Assembly (NCBI GenBank): GCA_011947345.1
Contig: JAAVTG010000473.1
Span: 124,001 to 188,000 of the forward strand
Direction: 5' to 3'
Length of the DNA stretch: 64,000 nt
DNA from: Phytophthora quininea
Lineage: Eukaryota > Oomycota > Peronosporomycetes > Peronosporales > Peronosporaceae
The notes below the pieces were generated by a model. The model saw nothing but the letters and a program-made list of their open reading frames with translations. It had not been told where the DNA came from and did no database searches. Positions 50,501-61,908 of the stretch are shown in pieces. Within the stretch, counting starts at the first letter, position 1. Every line of letters begins with the position of its first letter. Both the position numbers and the translations under genes were made by a program.

Positions 50501-52879
50501 GTGTGATCAACACTGCAATCCATTCTTATCAACGCTTACCAAGGTTGTCCAAAATCGGTTTTAGCAATATCCAACGAGCTACCTGTTGTCAACTTTCCTC
50601 GTTGCTTATGTTCCATGAAGGCAGTTTAGTGCCTGTGCCTGACGATTGCACACCGCCGCACGTTGCTATTCTAATTGGGATGGCCCCGATAAATGTGTCG
50701 GCTGAAACGGTGTGCGAATGGATTCAACGGCAATCTATATCCACAGTTGCTGGTGGAGATGCGTCGTGTGGGCCATGTATCTGCCGGCGACTTGGTTGAC
50801 ACGTTCTAAGATGTTCGCCCGCGGGGTTTCAACACAGTCTTCGCCAGCACTTCATTCAAGTCGAGCAGTTCCTGGAAATCCTTATCAACGAATTTATTGT
50901 CTTGGTAGCGTACTACATGGAACGGGCGGGGGTACCGATAGCAATTGTGATGTAGTGATCAGGGTTTTACCACTTCGTGGTGTTGTACACGTGTACTCCG
51001 TGTAAGTCAGACGGCTCCGCCCGAACGAGGGATTTATTCGGGGCCGTGACCTCCCACACAAGTATTCTTCGAGCCCTTAGTGGGGACCGGGAACGGTATA
51101 GCCCTGAGCTGGTTAGAACTTTGTGAAGCACTTTCCCAGAATCCCGGATCAGCGAATGCAAGGCCAGAATTGAGAGATTCATACTGGATCCAAGAGATCC
51201 CTTCTGGATTCATATAAAGTTTGATTGATCCAAGATCTCCGGACCCAGGTCTCTATGTGGGACATCCCAAATGTGGATCTGGTACGATAGAGGCCAAGAA
51301 GTAAGGGAATCCAGCCATAATTTGCTTAAAACAGAGTCGAATTCGTCTTGTCCACCACAGGAGCCCCTTCCAAGCGTACAAAATCAAAACCACGGGATTT
51401 TAGTTGACCCAATCAAGACATGCCCGAAACAGCACGGACCAAGCAGCGCTCGGTAGATCTGGATAGTATATTGGTCAGATCCACCCGCAGCACAGATTCA
51501 CGATTACCAAGTGCAGATCCGAGGTCTATTAGAGTTACAACTTAACCAGGACGACTGACCGACTCTCTCCTCTCTGACACACCCCTCGAAGCAACTCCAC
51601 TTGGATCCAGGATTCAGACGCCAGATCCAGATCTGGCAAACCCCTTTCGACTCAGAGTAAAGTTTTCCGCGCTGCGGGAACCCTCCCCGTCTCGCCAAGA
51701 CAATTCCTTTTGATAGATCATGCACCCTCGGAGGACCTCAAGATCAGATCCAACCCGCCGACGAGTACGCAAGGTGAGCACAGCACTTCAGCATCCCCAC
51801 GAATATCGGAGTACCCCCTCCATTAGTCGGTGTCTGGCCACAGTGGAAGCGAATTTTGTAAATCCCGCTACACCACACGGTTGTTTGATCAGGGGCGGTC
51901 ACTGAGTTGTTCAAAGACCGTCTCGACCTGAGACTGGTGATCTGCAGGCGGCAGCTACACAGACAGGTTGTAAACACTGCCTAGGCCCGGGGCCAGGAAC
52001 TCAGCACACAAATATACACTCTGTTCTTTTGTAGTAATATGAAATGCGCAAACTCGGGTGGGCCAGACCGCTGCTGGTACATACAAATATGAAATGCATA
52101 ACTCCTTGGGGGATGTAGGCAAGAGAATGCAAATATGCCTTAAGCACAGCTCTGGTCCTCTGTGGCCCTGGTCCCAGACGATCGCACTGAAGAGAACACT
52201 TGCGCGCTCGAGGGAAAACGGTAGACTGAATTGGCCGCCCCAGCCTTCGCCGGGGCGAGTTTCGTTCCTATGAACTATACTTGATCTCACTATGGAACCG
52301 GTCCGGGGCCCGGGTCCGCTGCCTCCGACGATATCCAGACATGGCCCAGGTGCGTGCCTTGATCGACTTGACTTAGAACACTATGGTTCAGCGCACGTGA
52401 TCTGGACCCAGTATGGTCTGGATGGGAGGTACTTCAGCGCATCTCGGGAAGAGAGTGTCACCTTGTAGTAGATTCTCCCGATTTGACTTGGCTTGGATAT
52501 AGTCTGCGAGGGAAGCCAACGCAGAACCTGACTGGGGCACCCGCGAGATGGAAGAGCTTTAGGTCCGGACCCGGTGTGATCCACATCACTGCCCCCGGTC
52601 CCGATGCATCCTGGTTCGGGTCCGGAGTGGTCCACACCATTGCCCCAGTATGGGTGAGACGAGGGTTGGCACGGAAGTTCCCGGCACTATGCCACAGAAT
52701 ATTCGTCAAGTGCCAATACAGGCAACGACGAATAGAACCAGCAGGGTTGAACAGCATTCTGGTAGTGAAGCAAATCAACTGAAAATCCGGCATGAGTTGT
52801 GATTGGATAGATTTACCATTAGAAATGCAATAAAAAGTACCAAACATCACAAGAAAAGGTTACTGTCAACCCGTTACCT
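50501..52879. other. Gene-poor stretch rich in GATCC/GGATC words
   Basis: From about 51180 to 52660 words such as TGGATCC, GATCCAAG, GATCTGG and GGTCCGG recur far more often than chance suggests by eye, in both orientations and without a fixed period. Open frames here are short and inconsistent. The same style returns at 54900-56270, on the other side of the pogo remnant. It may be a decayed satellite or a repeat split by the transposon. Confidence 0.4.
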
Positions 52880-54153
52880 CCGGGTACTTCGGAATCGCCT
52901 TCTCAAAGGTACGAGTTACAGTCTCCTCCGAGATATCTTCCCATGCAGCAATTGTAGCGCGAATTGCTCGTAGTCTTTAGCCTGAGCGGTGCCGCCCATG
53001 ATGCCTTTACCCACCCAAATTTTAGCGTTTAAGGGCCCCAGAACGCCAACATCTTATGGCTGGCAAATAGCAGTGCTGTTGCTGGCAAGGGCACCACCGT
53101 GGTATTGGCCACTTCGGCCACTACGTGTTGATCGTCCTCGGAGACGTGTCAAAGTTATCCAGGATAAGAATAGCAGGGCCCTTTATTTCATATTGCAGCA
53201 CGTTCTCCACGTAACAGCCCCAGCCAGCAGTCCATCCAGGCGTGTTCCTACACTGTATAGAAATGACCGCGCGGGTAGGTAGGCAGATCATTGCGCTGGA
53301 TTGAACCACCTAGTTTACCACGAACGATGAATAAAATTGGTAAAAATTTTCCTACAAAAAAAATAAATGGTAGCTCAATAAAAAAAATGCGTACCGTCGT
53401 CTCTAATTGTTAGCACAGCTATCATCAGCCCTTCATGCCGAGAGACATCAGCGATGTGGGCAGGATCCCGACGGCCTTTAGAGGCCCAAATACGTGCTGG
53501 TGGCATGTCAAAATTGATGGCTGTTTCGTCAACGATGTATATGCCACCTCCAGCGTAGTCTCGCCAACTCTCAGCGCAAACTAAGCGCGGGGTTCCTCAT
53601 GGTCGTCCGAGTATAGCTTAGCGGTCTGTGTTTTTAGACGAGAATCCATAGCTAATCCATAATACAAAAAAGTAAAAAATAGAAAAGATAAATACGATAC
53701 GTACCGTTCGGCAAAACGATGGCGCAGCCTTTCGAGTGCAGGTTGACCTCTTTCTTGCCGTCTAAGTATCGACCTACCCTGCCTACGTCTAGTGACCACA
53801 TAAAGACTACCACGCCTCTAGTTGTCAGTGCCAAAAAACCATAGAAAATTAGTAAAAAGCGAAGCAAAATGTTTAATAAAAGGCACTTACTATTTCTTCT
53901 CGACACATATGCTCATATACATCACTAGAGCAGAGACGTAAGGGTACATCTCCTTGCGTCTCTGCCCTTTCAACGTCTTGGACGTTGCGTTGCCGGTGAA
54001 GGTAAAGAGCCCCTCGCGCTGCCTACACCAGCCGTCCACCGTTCCCCGGGGACACTTCAATTCTCGGGCCACATTCTCGACGTCGACCGCCTCCGCACGA
54101 CGAACAGCCTCTCGCTTCTCTCGAATTGTGTAGCTGTGCTTGTGCCTCAACAT
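52880..54153 (-). pseudogene. Degenerate pogo/Tigger-type transposase (HTH plus DDE_1)
   Basis: Read on the minus strand: an N-terminal HTH (MLRHKHSYTIREKREAVRRA, then ELKCPRGTVDGWCRQREG) at 54153-53890, ERLRHRFAERY near 53700, then the DDE_1 core GGGIYIVDETAINFDMPPAR (first acid) and IADVSRHEGLMIAVLTIRDD near 53560-53400, and GPAILILDNFDTSPRTIN (second acid) near 53190-53140. A frame-shifted VLPANSTA-like proline region follows. Order and spacing match pogo/Tigger transposases. Several stops and frame changes show it is inactive, though the HTH frame is intact for 87 codons. Confidence 0.75.
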
Positions 54154-56920
54154 CGTAGACTGACAAAAAAATAGAGGCCATTGAGACTAGATTAATGGAC
54201 AACCAGCCAATTCTTTGGGGTGAAATACTAAGCTCTAAATTGGTCAGCATGTAGATTCCTTAGCTATGTCGGCTGTCGTATGCAACTAAATCAATGCCGG
54301 TCTTTTTGTTGCCAGCGTTTTCGTCGTTGCCTGTACTACGATTTTGGCGCTCTTGTCCATCACGGGTGAAATCACACACACACATATGACACGAGGCGCT
54401 CTCAAAAATTTCAAAGATTCATGATGATGGTGTTCTGATTGGCTGAAAAGAACATACGGACTCTGATTGGCTTGGTATTAGAGCCAGTGCGACATATGGT
54501 GTGGGACATGAAATGTGGAATGATTGGTAGTTTTCTGGTTGGGTTGCTGAGTCAAGCATGGGCCTTAGACTTGGAAGTGTCTGGTTTGAACGTGCACATT
54601 CAGGACCCTTGCATTAGACGCTACGTCAAAGTCGCCCCTTGTCCTGATGTGGGTTTTCCTAAAAAGCCCTGCCACGAATGTATCGGACAGTGCTTCCCGC
54701 TTGGCTTGACACGTTATATACAACAATCAGCTGAAAAACTCCCTAGACCAGCACCTAAATCCTGCATCTGTCCCGGAATTCAAAGATATGTTACGAAAAT
54801 CTCGATTCTGGCACCGATAACCAAGGATCTACCCTTTTCAACCTCAACACAAGACCATATTTTAGGACATTCGGTGTATGCAGCCCTGGACGCACAACGA
54901 AACTCCTGAATCAAGCTTTCAAGGTCGCGAGATCCTTGATCGAAGATATGCGGCTCCCTAATCCAAGATTATTTCTCGGATTCTAGGTCGAGACTCTCTG
55001 GTCCTTGAGGCTAGCTCAGACTTCAGATTGAGCGATGTGTGTACATTGTTACCACGTTGCCGTTGCTTTTGAAATCTTTGATCTATGACCGCGAAGCTGA
55101 ATATGGTTGAACCAAAGTCCTGATCCATGGCTGGAGTTTGATGGTTTTCGCCGAAGAACATTGTACCAGACTGCCTGGTTCAGATATTTCTGGACCATGG
55201 TTTCTGGATCAGATACTCCTGGATTAGCAATGTTCAAGTTTCGAAGACCAAGAACCCTACTCCAGGATACGTTGGGCTCGAGAGTGACAGAGTCGTGAGA
55301 CCTTTCCAAATCTTTCCGGAAAGGTCACGTTGCCAAATAAGGGCGACACTTCACGACGTGCAACCAAGCGCCTATACTAAAGTCAAGTGATAGTCAATGA
55401 AGTCAACTCAATAGGTCCACACAGATTAGCATTCATGCAGGAGAACGCTAGCCATTAACTTTAAGCAGAGTTCATTTTTCCCTGTCAAGCGCAAGTGGGC
55501 CAAGTCTGCCTCTGTGCGTGCTATACACAAGCCACATCGACCCGCCGAACAACGTGTGGGTGGATCAAGGCGTGCCGACGCTGCACAACAAGGATCTCGT
55601 TCAGTCGTCAAGAGCGTGCTGTCTGGGATAGTCCAACCGAGTTCAGGGCACAGATAGGTTGGAGTTCTGGGCGTGCTCGCTCAGGTTCAAGCCCCTATTC
55701 CGTGTGTTAGTTGGGCAGGGCTTGCTCCTTGACCCATTTCATATTCTGCGTTCAAGGGCGTCTGGACCAAAGTCGGCCCCTCGTTCCGTGACAGAAGACT
55801 GTGGAGGTGAAGCGTTGGACAAAGCTGTGAGATCGATTGTGGATTTCTCTCAAAGAGAGTGGTGCGTGTACGTTGTGGGCGTTTTGGACCACCCGGTTAT
55901 CCAGGACCTGAAGCCCCTTTGACACCGGTGATTAGCCCAAGTCCTCGGCTAAGACAAATAACAAGGGCTCTGTATAACGTGTCGTTTGTGGATTCTGTTT
56001 ATATTATATTGCTGGCTTTTCCGGTTGTGTGGACTGCGCGTGGGCCCTTGATCATTGAATCGGCATCTAAATCATGGATATCGCTGGTTATTCCTGGTTT
56101 TGGGCGTGGCTCTGGATCAAGTACCAAGGCCCAAGTCGAAGTAACAAGAACCAAGACACTCGAATTTCAGAACTACACGGTGAACGGTGCCTCGAGATCA
56201 ATCTAACCAAGAGGGATTCACTGGGCACACGCCAATCCTTGATTGTACTACCTGATCCTTGATTTTAGGGACTGGGCGGTTATATTAAGGAGTACTTTAA
56301 CTTTGGGCCGCTATACTCTGGACGAAAAAGGCTCACCACCTCGTCTCACATACCCACAGCCTGCGACTGTTCAACGCATACCTGCCATGTTCTAGTACCA
56401 TTCACTGTTAAGAAAATCGTGTTCAGCGAAGAGTGTGATAGGATAAATCGCCCATTTTGAATAGCTTTTCTAAAAATATAAGTAAATAAAATTCAAATCA
56501 GCACAAAGTTGAGTGTAAACCGTATCTACTCACCCCGGGGCATTCAATGCCGTTATCTATTGAATCTAGTATTGAATTCCCTTTGTTATGGCCCACACTG
56601 AAAATATCGCGAAGAGACTGGGCGACAGAGGGGCCCGGTTAACTTACACCCAGCAACAATACCGCTGCTCGGTCTTTTGATTTTCTCCGCATTTACCCAG
56701 ACCGTCTTGCTACCTCGTGGTGCTATTATTTTCTTAGGCAAGTATATTATAAACAACTATAAAACGTACCCGATTTGGTCCGCATTAAAAAAACATAAGA
56801 TGCTTAGATGCCGGGCTTGTTCTCGATCTTCGTCTGCAACTTCTTCAGCGATTCTAACAAGTCGAGGAGGACGAATTTGACCTTGGAGTGTTTTCTGCGT
56901 AGAACAAACTGATGGCGCCC
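54154..56920. other. Gene-poor stretch before the subtelomere
   Basis: A frame at 54439-54909 stays open for 156 codons (plus) but starts at TTG, has scattered cysteines without pattern, and matches nothing I know. 54900-56270 is again rich in GGATC/GATCC-type words (TTGGATC, CTGGATC, ATCCTTGAT). 56270-56920 is AT-rich and unremarkable. A short CA run (CACACACACACA) lies at about 54373. Confidence 0.4.
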
Positions 56921-58180
56921 CTTTATATATATATGGTCGGCGCTACATGTATCGCACTAAAACGACGTCGCGTTATGGGCTCTATTTTGGGCTGTTGCTG
57001 CTGTTTATTCCTGTAGCGCGCTGCTTTTTGCGCCCAAATGAGTACTACTCGACACACTATTTTCGGTTATCAGACGATACTGACGGTAATAGTGATCACA
57101 GCATAATGAAACTAAGTGTAACTGGGGTTTTCAGTATGGCGAACAGGATGGTGATACTCTGAGCGAGCAGAAACAGGCGCACCCGCCAATCAGCGATCAG
57201 CATCGATAACAACGGCTGTACTCTACTGGTTGGGCTGAAAACTTGGGAAGTATGTTTTCATATACGGGAACATGATGGTGATAGTCCCATGTGACAGAGA
57301 CAGGCCCATCATCCAGTCAGCGATCAGGAACGATTGCTGCGGCTGTACATACCGGTTTAGGCTGAAAACGTAGGGGACGACGCTTTCATATACGGGGAAG
57401 AAGATGGTGATAGTGTGAAAAGACAGAGACAGGCCCATCACCCAATCAGCGATCGGGAAGGATAGCTATGACCGGAATTACCGGATTGGGATGAAAACTT
57501 GGGAGACTACGTTTTCATATGTGGGGAAGAAGATGGTGATGGTTTGCAGCGACAGAAACTGGTGCATCGGCCAATGAGCGTTCACAGACGCCATTGGAGG
57601 CATCGCGCCCGACTCAATCGAAACAGTGAAGAGATATGTTTCGACGCAAGGCGAACATGACTCAACGAAGAACATAATGAAAGTACGTCCTTGAGTCTGT
57701 GATTATGAGGCAAATGGTGTGTAAGGTCGGAATATGTGTAGCAAATGAAGGTGCGTATGTAGGTTTGAATGTTTGTATAGTGCGAGTGTATGCAGCGTAT
57801 ACTTGGAGGGTGGGAAGTCTGTTGTCGAGGGAGAATATGTGTCGAATAAGCGTGTTGTGTCATATATATAGATGTGTGTATGGCAACGACAAAAATGTAT
57901 GTAGACTAGTTAACGAAACGATGATCAATAATAAGTAGTGGAAACAGGTCATGGATGACTATGCGTGCGAGAGTGGTATTGGGAATCGTATGAAGGTGAG
58001 TGAGTGTACGCTTGTGAAGAGTATGAGTAGGTGTAGCATATGAGTGTGTAGAGTAGGAATGTATGCAGAGAATGCGTGTTGTGTATGGATGTGTTCGTGT
58101 TTGCGTGTTCGTAGTATATGGTTTGAGTAAAATGAACGTGTGAATAGTATGATTTGGTGATAGGTACATGAGAAAGATAG
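56921..58180. repeat. Subtelomeric direct repeat A, copy 1 (1,260 bases)
   Basis: It starts CTTTATATATATATGGTCGG and ends GGTACATGAGAAAGATAG. Almost the same sequence begins again at 58181. It contains in order a TATATATA leader, a 'TCGCACTAAAACGACGTCGC' block, four ~129-base tandem units, and a GT-rich tail. No protein-like content is convincing; the frames inside are shadows. Confidence 0.85.
57115..57600. repeat. Minisatellite of ~129 bases, four units
   Basis: Landmark GATGGTGATA recurs at about 57147, 57274, 57403 and 57532. Each unit also has GGCTGAAAACTTGGGAGACT or a variant, TTTTCATATACGGGGAAGA, ACAGAGACAGGCCCATCA and CAATCAGCGATC. Units differ by scattered substitutions, so they are not newly amplified. 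Confidence 0.85.
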
Positions 58181-59711
58181 CTTTATATATATGGTCGGCG
58201 CTACATATGTATCGCACTAAAACGACGTCGCGTTATGGGCTCTATTTTGGGCTTGTGCTGCTGTTTATTCCTGTAGCGCGCTGCTTTTTAGCGCCCAAAT
58301 GAGTACTACTCGACACACTATTTTCGGTTATCAGACGATACTGACGGTAATACTGATCAGAGCATAATGAAACTAAGTGTAACTGGGTTTCTCAGTATGG
58401 CGAACAGGATGGTGATACTCTGAGCGAGCAGAAACAGGCGCATCTGCCAATCAGCGATCAGCATCGAAAACAACGGCTGTGCTCCACCGATTGGGCTGAA
58501 AACTTGGGAGACTACGTTTTCATATACGGGAACATGATGGTGATAGTCCCATGTGACAGAGACAGGCCCATCAGCCAATCAGCGATCAGGAACGATTGCT
58601 GCGGCTGTACATACCGGTTTAGGCTGAAAGCTTAGGGGACGACGCTTTCATATACGGGGAAGAAGATGGTGATAGTGTGAAAAGACAGAGACAGGCCCAT
58701 CACCCAATCAGCGATCGGGAAGGATATCTATGGCCGGAATTACCGGATTGGGATGACAACTTGGGAGACTACGTTTTCATGTGTGGAGAACACGATGTTG
58801 ATTGTCTGAGATGACATAGACAGACCCATCAGCCAATCAGCGAGTAGCAACGTTATCTACGGTGGCACACACCTGCTTCGACTAAAACCTTGAGAATCAC
58901 GTGTTTGTATACGCGGAACACGATGGTGACACTGCGAAGTGATAGAGACAGGCCTGTCAAGCAGTCAACGATCGGGAAGGATAGCTATGGCCGGAATTAC
59001 CGGATTAGGATGAAAACTTGGGGACTACGTTTGCGTATGTGGGGACGAAGATGGTGATAGTTTGCAGCGACAGAAACTGGTGCATCCGCCAATGAGCGTT
59101 CACAAAAGCCATTGCAGGCATCGTACGCCCGACTCAATCGAAACAGTGACGAGATATGTTTCGACGCAAGGTGAACATGCTGGCGGGACTCAACGAAGAA
59201 CATAATGAAGGTACGTCCTTGAGTCTGTGATTATGAGATAAATGGTGTGTAAGGTCGGAATATGTGTAGCAACTGAATGTGCGTATGTAGGTTTGAATGT
59301 TTGTATAGTGCGAGTGTATGCAGCGTATACTTGGAGGTTGAGAAGTCTGTTGTCGAGGGAGAATATGTGTAGCATAAGCGTGTTGTATCATATAGATGTG
59401 TGTATGGGAACGACAAAAGGTATGTAGACTAGTTAATGAAACGATGATTAAGGACAGGTAGTGGAAACAGGTCATGGATGCCTATGTGCGAGAGTGGTAT
59501 TTGTTATTGGGAATCGTATGAAGGTGCGTGAGTGTACGCTTGTGTAGAGTAGGAGTAGGTGTCGAATAGGAGTGTGTGGAGTGGGAATGTATGCCGAGAA
59601 TGCGTGTTATTGTGTATGGATGTGTTCGTGTTTGCGTGTTCGTAGTGTATGGTTTGAGTAAAAGGAACGTGTCAATAGTATGATTTGGTGATAGGTAAAT
59701 GAGAAAGATAG
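58181..59711. repeat. Subtelomeric direct repeat A, copy 2 (1,531 bases)
   Basis: The same order as copy 1, ending GGTAAATGAGAAAGATAG. It is ~270 bases longer, which is close to two extra 129-base units. Flanks of the array match copy 1 closely. The tail continues directly into the GTGTGAG-rich array. Confidence 0.85.
58380..59110. repeat. Minisatellite of ~129 bases, six units
   Basis: GATGGTGATA or variants recur at about 58408, 58537, 58666, 58793, 58923 and 59050. Units 4 and 5 (GATGTTGATTGT, GATGGTGACACT) have no counterpart in copy 1, so the array grew by two units in this copy or lost two in the other. Confidence 0.85.
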
Positions 59712-60904
59712 AGTGGGAGTGAAGAAAAAAAAGAAAAGAATGATAATAGTTGAGTATAATGAGATGGATTGGGATTGATAGGAAAGGTGATTTGAATGAT
59801 TTAAAAGAGTTGGTTGATAATGTGAAAAATGAGAAGAAGAAGAAGTATGTGGATAGTATGGATAGTATATAATCGTGTAAGAGTGTTTATAAGTGTAAGT
59901 GTATGAGGTGTGTAAGAGTAGATATGTAGATATTGTATAGAGAAGAATGAGTATGTGAAATAGGAATGTGTAAAGAAGTATGTAGAGAATAAATGGGTGT
60001 AGTGTAAAGTGTGAATGTGTAAGATAAGAGTGTGTGAGAAGAGAAAAAATGGAGTTGAGGAAAGAATAGAGATAATGTGAGTAATAGAAAATTGAAGAAA
60101 AATGATGGGTGTTTGTGTGTTGGTGTGTGTGTGTATGTAGAGTATGGATGTTTGTGGTGAATAGAAATGTATGTGAGTGTAAGTGTAAGTATGTGTGAGT
60201 GTAAATAGAGTAAGTGTAAAAAAGTGTGATTGTTGTAGAGTATAAGTGTGTAAAAGTATGAGTATGTGAGAGTGTGAGGATGTATATGTGTAGAGTGTGA
60301 GGATGTGTATGTGTAGAGTGTGAGTGTGTGTAGAGTGTGAGTGTGTAGAGTGTTGTAGAGTGTGAGTGTTGTAGAGTGTGAGTGTGAGTGTGTGTAGAGT
60401 GTTGTAGAGTGTGAGTATGTGTAAGTGTGTGTAGAGTGTGAGTGTGTGGGTGTGAGTGTGTGTGGAGTGTGTAATGTGTAGTGTATAAGTGTGTGTAAGT
60501 ATGAGTGTGTGAGATTGTGTGGAGTGTGGTGTGTGTGGGTGTGTAATGTGTAGAGTATAAGTGTGTGTAAAGTATGAGTGTGTGAGAGTGTGAGAATGTG
60601 TGTGAGAGGGTGAGTGTGTGTGGAGTGTAGTGTGTGTAGAGTATTAGTGTGTGTAGAGTATGAGTGTTGTAGAGTATAATGTGTGTGGAGTATGAGTATG
60701 TGAGTGTGAGAATGTATGTGAGAGGTGAGTGTGTGTATGAGTAGAGTGAGTGTGTGAAGTATAAGTGTGTAAGAATGAGTATGAGAGGGTGAGGATGTGT
60801 ATGTGTGGGTGTGAGTGTGTAGAGTGTGAATGTGTGTGGAGATTGAGTGTGGAGTGTGAGTGTGTGTGATGTGAGTGTTGTAGGGTTTGAGTGTTGTAGA
60901 GTGT
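59712..60904. repeat. GTGTGAG/TGTAGAG-rich degenerate array, unit B copy 1
   Basis: Purine- and GT-rich sequence with no C for long stretches. From about 60240 it is dominated by TGTAGAG, GTGTGAG, TGTTGTAGAG and GTGTGTGTAGAG words, which are a few changes from TTTAGGG. The left part (59712-60240) is more diverged and A-rich. The anchor GAGAAGAAGAAGAAGTATGT at about 59831 recurs at 61929. Open frames across it are low-complexity artefacts. Confidence 0.85.
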
Positions 60905-60972
60905 GAGTGTTGTAGGGTGTAGGGTGTAGGTTGTAGGTTGTAGGTTGTAGGGTTTAGGGTTTAGGGTTTAGT
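60905..60972. repeat. Interstitial telomere-type repeats, graded TGTAGGG to TTTAGGG
   Basis: It reads TTGTAGGGTGTAGGGTGTAG, then TTGTAGG copies, then TTTAGGG twice and TTTAG, directly joined to TATACGCGACC. TTTAGGG is the telomere repeat reported for Phytophthora. The G-rich strand runs rightwards, so the chromosome end would lie to the right. Confidence 0.88.
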
Positions 60973-61908
60973 ATACGCGACCGTTTGAAAACTAGCCTGG
61001 AAACCGGTACTGACATTGCACAGGTATGTTATCGCCCATGAACTATCGATTGGGCTGAAAAAGTTTTCGAAAATGTCTGGAATTTTGTATACACGCGAAA
61101 AACATGGTTTGTGAGAAATCTAGCCTGGAAACATATGCTTTTCTGTCAGCAATGAACGGGCAAGGTCGATTTGGTGGGGTACGACAAGGTCCGGTTGCAT
61201 AACTCGGCCTGGAAGACCGTCAAACAGCATATATGATTTGACATGGGTACATCGTACTTAAGAGAACACTCACGGTACTTCTTCTGAAACTGACGCATTT
61301 GACAAAATTTCACTTACGTACGAAACTACCATATGGAGTATTCGGTATGAGAGGTGGTATGTCACAAAAATCAAAGTATTGAAAATATCCGAGTAAGTAC
61401 GATTTAGAGTACGGAATAAAATGCAGAATTGTACTTTCAAAATGCGCAAATGACTTTACGAAAAAAACATGTTGGTAGTGAAGTTGAGCACTGTAGACAT
61501 GTTTGGGCCTTCTGCATACGGTGTTTGGTAACATATGCACAGCTGTGTTGGTGCAAGATGTTCTTGACTGATTGTAGAATACATTACCTTTCCACGTTTA
61601 TGCATCTATGCACCTATAGTCGCTATAAGTGACGCCACAAATGGCTTTTCGTTCCAGTTTATTTATAGAGAAATAATTTACGCGGCCAAAACGAACAGTT
61701 TAACATTGAGAATTCACAGGTGTACATAGAGAAATATGAGCTTTCCGGTGACAGACTGTATTTTGACAAAAACGGTACACTAACAAGAAAATGGACAGAA
61801 TCTCCGTTTAGAGTAATTTTAAAGTGAATATAGGCATAAGGTAGACATAGACGGTTGGTGCGGTGGTGGTAGTCGTTGGCAAAGACGGGGCGGAGGGGAG
61901 ATTAGTGT
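60973..61908. repeat. Subtelomeric spacer, unit B copy 1
   Basis: About 0.94 kb of non-repetitive AT-rich sequence, starting TATACGCGACCGTTTGAAAA. It contains the related pieces AAACTAGCCTGGAAAC and AAATCTAGCCTGGAAAC. A near-identical copy starts at 63426. No gene is supported in it. Confidence 0.8.

Noticed and set aside
50503..53282. Several 60-130 codon frames
   Set aside because: They are short, overlap on both strands, and are not conserved in style; this is expected by chance in such length.
54439..54909. A 156-codon plus frame
   Set aside because: It starts at TTG, shows no domain, lies in a decayed region and is followed by repeat-type sequence.
57900..58220. A His/Thr-rich 103-codon minus frame
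   Set aside because: It is an artefact of the GT-rich tail of repeat A, with the same explanation as the 528-codon frame.
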